A stretch of DNA of 64,000 nt. Source: Eonycteris spelaea. Its lineage: Eukaryota > Chordata > Mammalia > Chiroptera > Pteropodidae. Shown in pieces: positions 23,936 through 35,789 of this stretch (positions are counted from its first letter, which is position 1; each line of letters starts with the position of its first letter). The position numbers and the translations under genes are program-made. The DNA lies in assembly GCA_003508835.1 (NCBI GenBank), contig PUFA01000209.1:2459001-2523000 (forward strand), in the 5' to 3' direction. Below the pieces are notes generated by a model, which saw nothing but the letters and a program-made list of their open reading frames with translations, was not told the origin of the DNA and ran no database searches.

Positions 23936-25384
23936 AGTACCCTCCACTGTCCTTCCCTCCTCGACCTCCTAGGCTGGTCAGGATTTAGCCCCTATCTTTA
24001 TAACTCCTAGTATAATAGGCTAATATGATTTTAGCTAAAGTGAATGTAAATGCTTTGTAACAAGCAAAAAGTAAGGTCCTTATTTATGCTGACTAAATAG
24101 TATCGATAGCGCAAATTGGGAGTGACCTCAAGAGGCACTCTGCCCCATTAGCTAACTTCTGCCAGAAAAAGACAGCTGGGCTCTTGGCTTTGATGGTCTT
24201 TTCCAGTTCGTTAATAATAAATAACGCTGTACACCAAGTCCCTTGTTCTTTAACTTGGGCTACACTTCATAGCTGACTCACGCTGCCAGTTCTGAGAATT
24301 CTGCTCCTCTGATTCTGTCTTGTAAGAAAGCATTATGAAAGCATTATGCCAGGATGGGCCACCGCCCACTCTGAACGTTTTCCAAGCTAAAGTCACTTCC
24401 ACGAGGCTCTTTGGAGGACATCTCTGGGGTCTTAATTAAATCCTTGAACTAGTGCTTGAGGAGCATCCAGACTTCCACTGGAGCACGCCGACAACCTTTT
24501 CGGCATGTTCCCCTGAGCGTCCAACTGGGGGACAGTGCATTTCAGCGCCTCCATTTTTCAGGAGAGAATGTCAGTTCTACCTTTCTCTCATTCAGAAGTT
24601 AGCCCAGAGATCTAGTCTGTGGCTTTCAGCCTTTCAAACATGGGCCTCCAACCTTACAGAAGAGGCGTTAGGGAAGATAGGCTGGAGGACGTGGGTCCCC
24701 CACTGTGCCTTGAGTATATGCTAAATTCTGTCATGATTTCAAGTTATAGCTCTGGAAAGCAGCATCCTGAGACCTTTTCTCCTTGTGGAGTTGTCTTTGC
24801 ATTTCCCAAGTTGTTCTGCGATACAGCCACATAAAAATCACATCCTATTTGCAATATTAATTGTCATAGAGGACAATATCCAGCCTGTTGCCAAATGCCC
24901 TACACAAATTTCCATATGAGCCACTGCCTTTAAAAGTTAATGCCATGAGGGAAAGAAGAAACAAAACTTTGCTTCTGCTGAAGATGTGCTCTGCTTCCTC
25001 CTTTCTAATGATACCTTGAAACTATTATCTTTGCCTTTCAGCAGAGGAGGTGCAGAGCCTGGTCTCCGTGATGGCATCAGTCCTTAGAATCTGCTCACCC
25101 TAGATTTCATGATCTTAGTGCTCGAGTTTGGTTTTATTATCCATACTCCACATAGGTTTTGGAAAGAGTCAGGAACAAATTTTTAGAATTAAATTAACAC
25201 TTACTGAGCATCAACTCTGTCTTAGGCATTGTATAGCAGTGGGAAGAGGGTGTGAAGTTCGTGTGAAGTTGAATTAGACATAAGATCACAAAGAATCATG
25301 ATCTAGTGAGTTCCCAATATCAACAGCCAAAGCTAACTGCATCATGTTCCTTGTTAGGGGTATAACCAAAAGGTTATAGGGAGC
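23936..25384. other. Non-coding DNA, one faint L2/MIR trace
   Basis: No gene seen. A short antisense L2-like phrase 'acacttactgagcatcaactctgtcttaggcattg' lies near 25195. The 90-codon ORF at 24452 has no recognisable domain. Confidence 0.4.
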
Positions 25385-26065
25385 CTAAAGGAAGAGGCAC
25401 AAAATCACCACTGAGAGGAATTGATATTTTTTCCTGGGAACATGGGAGCATTTGAGTTGGGTATTGAAGAATAAAAATGGATTCATAGATGAGAAAAAAA
25501 GAAACATGGCAAGCAGAACAGGTACGACGTCATAAAACAGCGGTTGGCAAACTACGCCAGTAGACCCCATCCTGCCAAATGTATGATCCAGGTGTTAAGA
25601 ATGATTTTTACACTTTTAAATGATTGAAAAAATTGAAGAAGTATATTCCCTGACATGTGAAAATTATGTGAAATACAAATTTCTGTTGCCATCAAGTTTT
25701 CTTGGAACACGGCCACATCCATTCTTTTACATGTTGGTTCCAGGTACTTTTGTGCTACAGGGGCAGAGTTGAGTGATTTTGACAGAGATGATATGGCCTG
25801 CAAATCCTAAAATATTTGCTCCCTGGCCTTTCATAGAAAAAAGTTTGCTGATCACTGACGTAGAAGCATCAATACGAGGTGTTGTCTTCCTAGCGGCAGG
25901 TTGGCTGGTTAAGTTGCATGGGGCAGAGAATATGCCAGAAAGGTTAAAAAGGGCCACGTTTAAGAAGGTTTTGAAAGGCGTGTCTTTAGGACTTCGGTTC
26001 ACAGGTAATGAGTTGCCATTGAAGGATTCTGAACAGGGGAACAGTGTGATCCTGGGCAAGGTATG
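25385..26065 (-). mobile_element. L2 fragment split by a hAT element
   Basis: The left part 'gagcatttgagttgggtattgaagaat' and the right part 'ttgccattgaaggattctgaacaggggaacagtgtgatc' are antisense L2 (consensus 'gaagccattggagggttttgagcagaggagtgacatgatc'). The hAT element at 25538-25857 lies between them. The 179-codon minus-strand ORF here crosses both elements and is a chance frame. Confidence 0.6.
25538..25857. mobile_element. hAT-Charlie-like element
   Basis: Begins 'cagcggttggcaaactacg' and ends 'aaaagtttgctgatcactg', imperfect terminal inverted repeats of the 'cag(g/t)ggt(t/c)ggcaaact' type. Between them are 'cttggaacacggccacatccattc', 'tacaggggcagagttgagtgattttgacagagatgatatggcctgcaaatcctaaaatatttgctccctggcc', a known mammalian hAT consensus. 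Length 320 bp, non-coding. Confidence 0.75.
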
Positions 26066-26619
26066 ATCGTGTATGTGTTTGGGAGGAAGACTATGCAGGC
26101 TGAGAAAATGTGGCCTGAAAGAGGAGGATGAGTGTAACAGGTAGGTGTGGGAAGAGTATTCTAGGCCGGTTTCATTTTTCCAAAGAACCATGTGGTGATT
26201 TTTCATGGAATTTTGTGAGTTGAACTTCGTGAATACCAGAAGTGAATTTTTTTTCTTTTTCAGCAAAGGTATTTTCTTTCATCTTTCTGTAACTGGGCTA
26301 TTTGAAAAATAAGTATCACATTTCTACAGCTTCTAAACAATACTCTGACAAGGATGGTTTGATAAGGAAAAGTGCTAGGCTGTGTCAAACCCACAGGCAG
26401 GCTTGATGCATTTAAGTTTAAAATGAAGAGTGAAATTTTCACACTGGTTTATTTATTTTCATTGTCAAAACACAGGCTTCCTACAGTTAACCTATAGAAT
26501 CTAGAAATCAGTTTTTAAAAATCAAATCCTAGATTCATAGGGCTGAAAATAGTTGTGATGTTACAATCTATTGGTCTCATATTTTATCCGTTCATTTGTA
26601 CAACAAATAAGAAGCATCA
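26066..26619. other. Non-coding DNA, nothing recognised
   Basis: No gene or assigned repeat. Confidence 0.4.
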
Positions 26620-26638
26620 GTGTGTGTGTGCGCGCGCA

Positions 26639-26682
<44 letters not shown>
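26620..26682. repeat. (TG)n/(CG)n tract, Z-DNA candidate
   Basis: 63 bp of strictly alternating purine and pyrimidine: TG units, then cgcgcgcatgcg (26631-26642), then about 20 further TG units. The CG core is unusual in a CpG-poor genome. Confidence 0.92.
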
Positions 26683-26685
<3 letters not shown>

Positions 26686-26989
26686 TGTATGGGCTCTGTG
26701 ACAAAATTTTAAAAATAATTTTCTGTTAAAAGAGATAGAGTGATATGTATGAAATGTTAACAATACAAAGTAGAACATAATTGTGCCATAGAAATTCAGA
26801 AGAGGGAACAATTGGGGAGCCCTGAGATAGATTCGAGGAAGATGAGTTTCTTTAGCAGGAAAAACCAGGGAAAAGTGTTTCACCTACCATGTCCTATGGG
26901 AGAGGGCATGGCAGGTGAAAAATAAAAGGAGTTTTGATGTAGTAGGTACTGGGGGAGCCATGGCAGGTTTTGAGGTGTTCGCATATCCT

Positions 26990-27125
26990 ACAATTAGTAT
27001 GTTCTATATACTAAACAGTGTACTATACCATGAAAAAAATTAAGAGAATAAAACATGGTCCCTGCCCCCAGGAGCTTACTGTCTCCTAGGGGGGCCAAAC
27101 AATGAAATAATTACAGTATATGCAG
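26990..27125 (-). mobile_element. L2 3' fragment
   Basis: 'actaaacagtgtactatacc...aaacatggtccctgcccccaggagcttactgtctcctaggggggccaaacaatgaaataattac' is the antisense L2 3' end. Confidence 0.65.
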
Positions 27126-27824
27126 GCAGTATCAATGTGCTGGGTTGACATGGTGGCACTAGAGTTTTAGGGATGTTGCTGTGACAGCATCTGTTGGCTG
27201 GAACATCAGGGGACAGATTTCGCTTGAAGTATTTGACCGGTCTGGGGTTGGTTCTAAGGGGAGGGAGAGAGGTGAGATGAGGGTAGAGTTTTGGGGTGGG
27301 ACTGTGTGGGGGAGGGACAGAGACAGAGTCTGACTCATCTTCTGTCTCCTCATACATACGTACATCTCAATCAATAAGTTTTACCTTAAGACTCTGTTAC
27401 GTTTGCTACTCTTCTTAGGTGCCCCTGTCTTCTTTGTTTGTGTTTTACTAGATATGTAAAGTACCATACCACTGACTTCTTTGATTAATTATTTAAAGAT
27501 AAGGAAAAATGTGGGGGCAAATGTAGCGGTATGTTTTCCCTTGCTTAATGACTAGTTAATTCTTCCTGTGTGAAAAACAAAATACCAACCTAATGCAGCA
27601 GAGTTGTCTTAGGTTTTCTGTTCTTAACCCTGTAACTTTACTTTAGTTTATCTGTCAACAACAGATCTGCCTAGGTACAACAAAAAAATAGCAGTAATTT
27701 ATTAGGAACTCGAAAAAAAATGATCTTCATGAAATAATGCTAAATTGTCCAATGGCCTCACTGTCGCTCACTGCTAGGGTATGTTTGTGACTAATGATGT
27801 ACAGTGAGCACTGGCCCAACAATG
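27126..27824. other. Non-coding DNA, nothing recognised
   Basis: The overlapping minus-strand proline-rich ORFs at 27076-27374 are opposite a G-rich stretch and are not considered genes. Confidence 0.4.
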
Positions 27825-27930
27825 TGAGATCTGAATGCTGATCCCAGCTCCTCTGTTCACTAGGAATATGACAGGGGACAAGATATTCCACTTCTCTGGA
27901 ACTCATTTTCCTTTGACCTCAGGATCTCTA
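27825..27930 (+). mobile_element. MIR SINE fragment
   Basis: 'ctgaatgctgatcccagctcctctgttcactaggaatatgacaggggacaagatattccacttctctggaactcattttcc' follows the sense MIR core. Confidence 0.6.
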
Positions 27931-28129
27931 CTGTCTTACATGTCTGAAATACCATTTCATTTTTATCTTCCTGTAACCTCAGAAAACACAGTATTCTTGG
28001 CTCAGACGTTATTTTCCTTACTTTACAAATAGAGCAACTTATACTTCTGATAGTTAAAGGATCCAGTAGGACATTAACCAGGACCTACAAGTAGCCGTAA
28101 TAGTTGGCATGGTTTTTGAGGAGTTGTTC

Positions 28130-28390
28130 TTTTGTAACGAGTAGAGTCCCTAAAGTGGTTTGTTTTATGTGCACAGTTCTTAGTCTGAGGCTGCAAAATG
28201 GCATGCTTGGATTCAGAGGTAATCTTGGGCAATGTGCTTTATCACCAAGCTTCCATTTCCTGGTCAGCAAATTAGTGAGATGATCCCCAGCTTATAGAAT
28301 TGTTGCAGTGTTTAAATTAAATGATAAAACGTTTTTGAATGTCTAACACAGAGCCTGGTACACAGGAGGTGCTCGACAAAGGATATCTGC
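28130..28390 (+). mobile_element. MIR SINE, 3' part well preserved
   Basis: Contains 'ggattcagaggtaatcttgggcaatgtgctttatcaccaagcttccatttcctggtcagcaaa', 'gtgagatgatccccagcttatagaattgttgcagtgtttaaattaaatgataaaacg' and 'cacagagcctggtacacaggaggtgctcgacaaa', the MIR order. Confidence 0.7.
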
Positions 28391-30309
28391 TGCTGTTGTG
28401 GTCATGACCATTTTATTCCATCCCATCTGTTTTATGTCCAGTCCAAGCTGACTGCTAGGAAATATGATTATTTTAATCATGTACTAGTCTTCATCGTTAC
28501 CCTTTCCATGGGTAATAAGAAACATCCTTGGGCATGCTGTCTGGGAGAGAATTATTCCTTTGATTATATAGCACATAGAGTTTCTATAAGTTAATTTTGA
28601 GTTAGAGTTGGAATAGGTCTTTGTGATTATCTAGTCCAACCCCAGTTCCAGGCCATGCATACAATGGCTTAGTACATTTGGTTTCTATTCAACACATTTT
28701 TATTGAAAATCTGTGCTCTATTCCTGGTTTATGAAATTCAACTGATTGAAACTAGATAGGCCAAAATGTTATTTATACAGAAACATGCCATAAAAGGAAC
28801 AACTTTGAATGCGACAACTGTATTGGACTTCTTGGTTTTCCGCCATTCACTTTCCTTTTCTTCCTCATTTTTTGGGGGTATACTCAGTGTTCTCACATTC
28901 AGTTCATGTGCTTTAGGGGATGCTGACCCTGTCTTGGCCTCCACCATGGCATGACTAGGCTAAGAGTTAACCTATCCTGTTTGTTGGTGATGGCTTACTA
29001 ATGGGCACCCAGGCTCCAAGCTATGCAAACTAAACAATCTACGTGATGTTTAAACCAATTTGAGTTGTGTTTTCTGTTATTTGAGTCAAAAGTGTTCTGA
29101 TACTCCCACTTAGCATGAATAAATTCTATTTATAAATGGTACTGATTTTTCAACTCTGCATTTTTATTCCTCTCATAAATTGCCTTAATATTGGGTGGTG
29201 AATGGCTGTTGAGTAGAACTGGCCTGGCGATACCATGAAATAAAATGATGAAAGCCTAATATGCAGTCACAGGTATGAGCAGCAGACCCATGCTTATACT
29301 TCTGAGGTGTCACATGGTAGGTATTAATATAACAAAATCTTGTATAATTTAGACACAGAGTAGGAAAACCAACATAGTTTGTTTGTAGGGCATTCTTCTG
29401 CCCCTCTACACCTTTTTACTCACTCGCCTCTGAGACAGTAGAGTCACATATCTAATTGGTAAATTTTGGGGGAGGGGATTGGAAGTGCTTAGCTTAGTTT
29501 ATTATTTATTTATCCTGTCTGAAGGAAGCAGGGATTCTCTTCTATCCTGTAAGTCTTACCTGTACAAACTCATTGTAGAAAAGTCTGCCCTAGCCCAGCT
29601 TTGCCTGTGATTGGAGAAGTTAATCTGGCCAGATCCATTTATCTCTTACTAAGATAGCTCACACTAAGCTAGCTGGCTAGCCTCTATGATTAATAAGAAT
29701 TACAATTTGGCCACCATCTATACTTGCTTATTTTGTTCTCCAAATTATTTAGAATCTAGGTTATATTTTGGACACCCAACAGAGTTGATTCTCTGTATAA
29801 ATAGGGAGTTGTCAGAAATCACTGCTTAGGTTATGGTAAAACACTCTAAGAATCAGGCATCACTAATTGAAATGGTAAAGTTGTTCCCATTTGCAAAATT
29901 TTCCATCTTTAGTTAAAATTAATTTATAGTCATTTGAATCATAAGTCCTTTGAGCATCTGAGGGAAGATACAGACTTTCTCTCCAGAAAATTACACAAAT
30001 ACTCAGTTTTTATACAATGTCAGAGTATGCATGTATCCTTCTCCAAATCTACCTATGTAACCCTTCCAGATCTACTTATGTCAGGTTAAGACCCCTCAGT
30101 TAAATCATGAAAAGGTAGCTCATTGGGCATGAGTATAAATTGAAGAAGAAGGAAGCCTGCAGAGGAGGCAATGTGATGCTGAAGGTGACTCGTAGTGGTG
30201 CACTGCAAAGCATCCAATATGGAAAGTTAACTATGGATTGGACCTGGGGACTGATTGAGTTCTGGGGGTACTGCAAAAGTGAAGATTCAGCACATCTATC
30301 AATCAAGAT
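28391..30309. other. Non-coding DNA, nothing recognised
   Basis: About 1.9 kb of AT-rich sequence without a gene. A short piece near 28600-28650 ('attatctagtccaacccc') recalls an old repeat but is too short to name. Confidence 0.4.
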
Positions 30310-30730
30310 TCTAGCAGGAAATGGAATCGCTCAGAAGATTTAAACAGAGACTCACTGAAGAGATTTCTCACTGAAGTGAAGGCAGCACTATAATCACTAA
30401 CCAGGGTACTGAGGCACTCAAAGGCTAGCAAAGGCGGGAGGTGCTACCAGCCTTGGGGCAAGAAACAAGGAGGAGCAATAGCACTATGAGGCATAGCAGG
30501 AGCTGGGATAGTCTGCCAGGAGGGAGCTGCGTCACAGAAGAACGCAAACATACCCCAACTCTTTTATTCCCTGCCCACTGATCCCTGCCGGAGCCTCCCA
30601 TTGGCTGACCTCAACCAGAAGCCAGAAGATAAGGGAGCTGGGGTGATGCATTCCATGGGGTAGCATCCTGGGGCTCATGGCAGGGCAGAGAAGAGTAGAG
30701 GATTGCTATAGAAGGCAAACAGAATAACCC
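30310..30730. mobile_element. Ancient mammalian repeat, family not assigned
   Basis: The order 'gattctagcaggaaatgga', 'cctcccattggctgacctcaaccagaagccagaagataagggagc', 'catggcagggcagagaagagtagagg' and 'gcaaacagaataacc' is familiar as a dispersed mammalian repeat, but I cannot name the family. No coding content. Confidence 0.45.
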
Positions 30731-32451
30731 TGACAGAGGAGCAGGCAAAACTAAAGAAATAGGCAAGTCAGGAGTGTGAGTGGAGCACATGGGTGCTGAG
30801 GAGGCACTAGCAGGGTGTTAGTCACTGGGCGTAGACTGGAGATACATGCCAAGGTCAAGCCCAGAAGAAAGGTGATCTGTATGTGGAATAATGAAGCCCC
30901 AAGAAGGCTTTTACAGAAAAAAATTCGTCTGTCCTGCTCTAGACTGAAAGATAAAAAGCTCTTAAATTGCATATCTGGACACTATGTGCAATTTAGAGCA
31001 GAGAGCAGAGAACTTTGTTGGAGCCAATGGAAATTGAAGATGAAGTTAGGAGATGTAAGCCAAAATACATTGGTTGTTAATTATCATTTGCCTCACACAT
31101 GCATTTCAAAATGCTAGAATTAATTGCCAGCTATGTCAATAAAAATTGGAAATTACAATGTATGCAGAAAAGAGAAGAAAGAAATATCAGCCTGCATGTA
31201 GTTTATTTTGGCAATCTTATAATCTGAGATTATATGTATTTCAAGAGTCAGAAAAAATAAATCAAGAAGAGAAATCCCTGTACTTAGTTTAAAAGATGAT
31301 GTATAGAGTAGATCAACTGTTACTGTTGATAAGAGATCCAACAGTATGAAAAAGAAATGAAAGAATGACTCTGTCTTTTCTGAAAACAATGGGTCAGAAT
31401 AATTAAATGATTTTACTTGATCTTGAACTGACATTTTAAATTCATCTTAACTCACCAAACCTTTGAAGTTCCACAGTGGCATAATTTTAATGCTGGGCCT
31501 TCAAGAGCTTTCTAAATAGGTCAGCACCTCATGTAACCTTCAGGCTATCACTAGATATCTAAGATACTTATTGGCAAGATCAAGTGTTCTTCTGAACCTT
31601 CTTTAAAAAGATAAAAAACAACAACAACAACAATAATTCTACCTGATAGTGTGATTTAATAAGCCTAGAATTATTAATGGTTTGTGAAGAAAAATAATCA
31701 AATAAAATGCACTCCTGATGATACACTCAACTGAGACTTTTCCATTTTGTAAAGCATTTCTTAAGCTGTACCAATAATAACTTACATGTTGAGATGGTGG
31801 CTTCTCTCTACGAGACCCCTATGTGTTATTAATAGAAGTCCCTTTGCACGTTCCATTTAACTTTGCATGTGTTAAAAATGATCAAAGAAGACAATTTGGG
31901 TGTTACAAACAGACTTTATTTAACGTTTCATTAATCAGACAATCTCTGTTCAGAAAACTACAAAATGGGGCAGAAGGAGGAAACTTATAGTTGAATCATA
32001 TCTCTGAAAATCCAAGTCCAGTTTTACACATACATTGGGATAAAGGGAACGCCTCTTACTATAGCATTACTCTCCAGCCACCATTGCACAAATTAAATGA
32101 CCATTTTTAAACATACATTAGAATCATGTATAAGAGTGCATTTCTCTATTATCAACAAGTAAGCCACTTTTACAAACCCTTTGCCACTGTAGCAAAGTGA
32201 AAATTCATTAGATTGGGTAATAGGATTATGGTTCATTTGCCTGTTTGGAACCAAGCAGGTGGTGATTGGCTGTTTAAAAGTGCAAAGTTGTTTTGTATCT
32301 TGTAAGTCCAGCATCTGTGCACTTTTATCCTCCAGTTTTTATAGACTTACAATGTCTTATTCAAAATAGTTCTTTGAGAATTTTATTGTCTCCTCTCATT
32401 CACATAAAGCTTTCTTGAAACTCACATCTCCTAAGACCTTGATATAAAAAA
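30731..32451. other. Non-coding DNA, nothing recognised
   Basis: About 1.7 kb without gene or assigned repeat, apart from a short (CAA)n run near 31618-31632. Confidence 0.4.
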
Positions 32452-32760
32452 TGTGGTTCCTGGACCAGCAGCACCTGTGATATCTGGAAGCTGGTTTGAA
32501 AATGCAGAATCAGGGCCAGGCCCCAGGCGCGCCAGGCCCTGGGTGAGCGCGCTAGCCTGTGGAAAAAGATGCCCCACCTTCAGAGATCCAGTTCTTAAGG
32601 GGAAATGGCTATATCCATTGGTCAGGGGTGGAAGTGGCGGGGCAATGATTAAAGGGGGAGGGGAGGAAAGAAAAAGAAAATGCAGAATCATAGGCCCTAC
32701 CCCAGAATGTGCACTTTTAACAATTGGTGTTCTTATCACATTAAAGTTTGAGAAGCAATA
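32452..32760. mobile_element. MER5-type MITE split by a retro-insert
   Basis: Left half: 'gtggttcctggaccagcagcacctgtga..gctggtttgaaaatgcagaatca'. Right half: 'gaaaatgcagaatcataggccctaccccagaatgtgcacttttaac...aaagtttgagaagcaa'. Together they rebuild one MER5A-like element. The piece in between is listed separately. Confidence 0.8.
32513..32675 (+). mobile_element. Unidentified GC-rich retro-insert with 15-bp TSD
   Basis: A 163-bp block interrupts the MER5 copy and is bracketed by a perfect 15-bp duplication gaaaatgcagaatca (32498-32512 and 32676-32690). It is GC-rich at the left (ggcgcgcc, gagcgcgc), has 'ccattggtcaggggtgg' in the middle and ends A-rich (gaggaaagaaaaa), as expected for L1-type retroposition on the plus strand. 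It is not a 5S, MIR, tRNA or 7SL SINE that I recognise and shows no ORF. It may be a 5'-truncated processed transcript or a rare SINE. Confidence 0.7.
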
Positions 32761-32824
32761 GATTAGGAAGGTTAGCAGAGCTTCAGAGTAGATGACATAA
32801 TGGGATAGGATATGTTGGCGTGAG

Positions 32825-32955
32825 GGACAGTGCCCAGGCCTCGAGTCAGACACACCTAGGTGTACATCTTGGCTCTTCTTCCTGAAGCTCTGAGAACTTA
32901 GAAAAATGATTTGTGTTCTCTGAGTCTTGGCTCTAGCATCTGTGCATTGTAACTT
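32825..32955 (+). mobile_element. MIR SINE fragment
   Basis: 'gggacagtgcccaggcctcgagtcagacacacctaggtgtacatcttggctcttc' with later 'aacttagaaaaatgatttgtgttctctgagtc' follows the sense MIR order. Confidence 0.6.
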
Positions 32956-33589
32956 CTGTTATCACACTATTTTTTGTGTGTGCGAGAACAAAACCAGGTA
33001 TATTCATACAAATAGGCTGTACTCACACAAGCTGATGTTAGTCTCCTTGTCCATCCCCTATTCCTGATAGTTCTGTCTTTTGAGACTCCCAAACCATTGA
33101 GAGCAATAATTATGTATTTTTTATGTGTTCAGACATGGTTTGGATATATCTAAATACATGCATCCAGAAAACAAATATTATAAATAACCCAATTCATAAA
33201 ATATGAATAGTTGAAAGATTGTAAGCAAATACACTAGAGAGTGTTAACAGAATGAAATTATTGATGAAATCAGCACATGCTCCACCATTTCTACCTTCCT
33301 GTGATTTGACTGACAAATAGCTCTAGGCTATAGGCCAAATGTTGACAGAGATGAAGTATCTTTGCTATCTTCTCTCTTCTCAGACCATCATCTTCTTTGC
33401 ATTTTAGCATCCGGTTAGTATCTCTGTATCATACTGTAACTGTCCAGAAGCTGCCTGTGGTGATGATGTGGCAGCCCTGTGTGATTATTTTTCCTTATCT
33501 GATTATCTTGGTCCAATAAAAATTACTTGTTCTGGGTTCTGTTCTATCTGATGTTGAAATCCAGTGCCCTTTACGCCTTGGAGAAGTAG
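32956..33589. other. Non-coding DNA, nothing recognised
   Basis: No gene or assigned repeat. Confidence 0.4.
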
Positions 33590-33775
33590 TTTCCTACGTG
33601 TGATCTCTGCACCAGTAGTAGCATCACTTGAGAACTTATGAGAAATGCAAATTCTTGCATCCCACCTTAGAACTAATGAATCAGAACTTCTGAGGGTGGG
33701 GACCAGAAGTCTGTGTTTTTACAAGCCACCCGTGATTCTGAGGGGCCTGTATCTGGGAACAAACTGCATTAGAGG
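33590..33775. mobile_element. MER5-type hAT-Charlie MITE
   Basis: 'ctgcaccagtagtagcatcacttgagaacttatgagaaatgcaaattcttgcatcccacc', 'aatgaatcagaacttctgagggtgggg' and 'gtttttacaagccacccgtgattctga' match MER5A in order over nearly full length. Confidence 0.8.
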
Positions 33776-33859
33776 GAGCTACAGAATGCTAAATGTGGAA
33801 GGGATGGCAGGACTCTAAATACAGCAAGATTTTCCCACTGGAATAGTCCCCTAGCCATC

Positions 33860-34045
33860 TAGCTAAGTGATTCTCCACCTTGACTGCATAAGATTAGAAT
33901 CACCTGGCAGCTTTCAATGGTACTGCTTATTTGGGTCTTCCTGAAAGATTCTGATTTAATTGGCCTGGAGTGTAGCTGGGGCACTGGGATTTTTTTCTAA
34001 TTTCCCAGGTGGTTTTAATGTATGACCTAGGCTGGGGGTTCCAAT
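33860..34045. mobile_element. MER20-type hAT-Charlie MITE
   Basis: 'agtgattctccaccttgactgca..attagaatcacctggcagcttt', 'gattctgatttaattggcctggagtgtagctggggcactgggattttt' and 'cccaggtggttttaatg' follow MER20. Confidence 0.75.
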
Positions 34046-34150
34046 GAAGACCACCACCAGCAGCATATTCAAAGCACCTGGGGTCTCTAACAATCCCTGG
34101 GCCCTACCCCAGGCCAATTGAAACCAAAGCTCATGGGGCCGGGCATCTGC
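34046..34150. mobile_element. MER5-like fragment
   Basis: 'gaccaccaccagcagcatattcaaagcacctggggtctctaacaat' with 'ctgggccctaccccagg' resembles the MER5A left half, directly abutting the MER20 copy. Confidence 0.5.
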
Positions 34151-35077
34151 AGGTTGTAAAAGGGCCTCTTCCCTGATATACAGGGGAGACTGAGAGTCCC
34201 TCATCAAGTTCAATGCCTCACTTTATAGATGAGGAAATGTGAACAACTCCTCCCCAAAGTCCATGTTTAGGCATCCGTGTTCACTAATGTCCCCACTATG
34301 TTGGGCACTAAAATTTTAACTTAACTTCTTAATTAAGGCTGGAGAAGAAGGTCTGGAGTGGAAGAATTCCAGACCCTTGACTGGCCATTGAAGATGCCTC
34401 GGGGCCCGGGGCCTTCCCTCACAGAGGTGGGGGTGTCTCCTCTCTGGTGCCCCCACCATTGCCCCAAACAAGCTGCCCAGCAAAGCTCTTTTGAACTGTG
34501 CTCACAGCAGTAAGCAGACAGGACTCCCCAAACACACAGTACGATTATTATTGAAGCATATTTTTCATTGGCTTGATAAATTCTGTCTACCCCATAGGAT
34601 TTACAAAAGTAAAGGATTTCTGCAGCAGGGCCTAATGCAGCTTTAAAATGCCACAACCATCATTCCTAGGACCACAAAAGTGCATTTGCCTGGATAAATG
34701 TCATCCTAGACCTAAGGCATCGCCAGGATTATAACGTTATTGAATTTTCTGTCTATACCTCTGATTTGCAATGTTGTAAAAATAAACTAAAGATTTTATA
34801 CAAAAATTAGTTCTGAAGTGACTGGATAGATTTTTCCAGTTCACATTAAGCCTCTGCGCCCTCTGGTGAGAGAAAGGTAATATCTTGGCTGGGAGCTGGG
34901 AGAGACTCTGAGACATTGCCTGAGTTTTCCTGCCCTGGACAAGGTGAAGTACATTTCCTTGTCCTGGCCTCTTTATGTCGTCTGCATTTCCCAAGCAATT
35001 TGCAATTCCTGTTGCTAACACCTGCCAGGGGGTTCGTGCCCTAGTTAAGAAGTCCTTAAGACAATTAAAACCATCCC
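34151..35077. other. Non-coding DNA, nothing recognised
   Basis: A short MIR-like phrase 'cctcactttatagatgaggaaatgtgaac' lies near 34216. ORFs on the minus strand at 34333-35021 show no domain. Confidence 0.4.
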
Positions 35078-35260
35078 GGTCTCAACCCCTACTAGCTGTG
35101 TGACCTTGAACATGCCAGCCTCTCTGGGCTTCTGCTCCCTTATCTCTAAAACACGGAGACCATAAGTGCCCTCATCATGGGGCTCCTGAGAGGATTCACT
35201 GGTTAATGTGAGTTTGAAAACAGTCAGTACCTGGCATGCAGTATGAAAAATATGAATGTT
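35078..35260 (+). mobile_element. MIR SINE
   Basis: 'cccctactagctgtgtgaccttgaacatgccagcctctctgggcttctgctcccttatctctaaaa', 'gctcctgagaggattcactggttaatgtgagtttgaaaacagtcagtacctggcatgcagta' give the full MIR 3' half. Confidence 0.8.
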
Positions 35261-35629
35261 TTATGTTTCATTACCATCGTATATTTAAAATCATTCATTA
35301 AATGTGACTAATTGCTTAACTGAGGAGGGGGTTTCCAGAATGTGGGACTTTCAGTGTTTATAATGAGACTGTCCTAAACACACAGGGATGAATTTTTCAC
35401 TCTAGTCTTCAGCCTGTGGCCAGCTGGACCCTCATGTCTTGGCAGCAGCAGCGTGACGTGGCAGCCTGCTCCACTTGTTAATACTGAGAGACCCAAGTCC
35501 CTGGCAATCACCAACCTGCATAGCAGGAGAGGGGCAAGTACATCACAACAGAATTACAAGGGGAATTGAATAAATGAAGGCTGGCCTCAGAAAGTAAATA
35601 TTGGGAAGAATGGAATGTTCTACTTAATT
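35261..35629. other. Non-coding DNA, nothing recognised
   Basis: No gene or assigned repeat. Confidence 0.4.
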
Positions 35630-35745
35630 ATCTAGCTGTTGGATAGGTCCCTTAACGCCTCTGAGCTTCAGTTTCTTATTTGGTAAAATGGGCATAATTT
35701 AATGTTTATCTCGCAGGGCGGTTGAAAAGACTGGTCTGGTCAATG
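35630..35745 (+). mobile_element. MIR SINE fragment
   Basis: 'gataggtcccttaacgcctctgagcttcagtttcttatttggtaaaatgggcataatttaatgtttatctcgcagggcggttg' is the sense MIR core. Confidence 0.75.
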
Positions 35746-35789
35746 CAGGGGGAAGTGGTACCTGTGGTCATCTGTAAGTGTTCATTGCA

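Noticed and set aside
24327..24345. Direct repeat gaaagcattat / gaaagcattat
   Set aside because: A single short duplication, common by chance in AT-rich DNA.
25727..26266. 179-codon minus-strand ORF
   Set aside because: It spans a hAT element and an L2 fragment, so it is a chance frame in repeats.
26617..26883. Minus-strand ORF with a His-Thr repeat tail
   Set aside because: The repeat is the translated TG/CA microsatellite.
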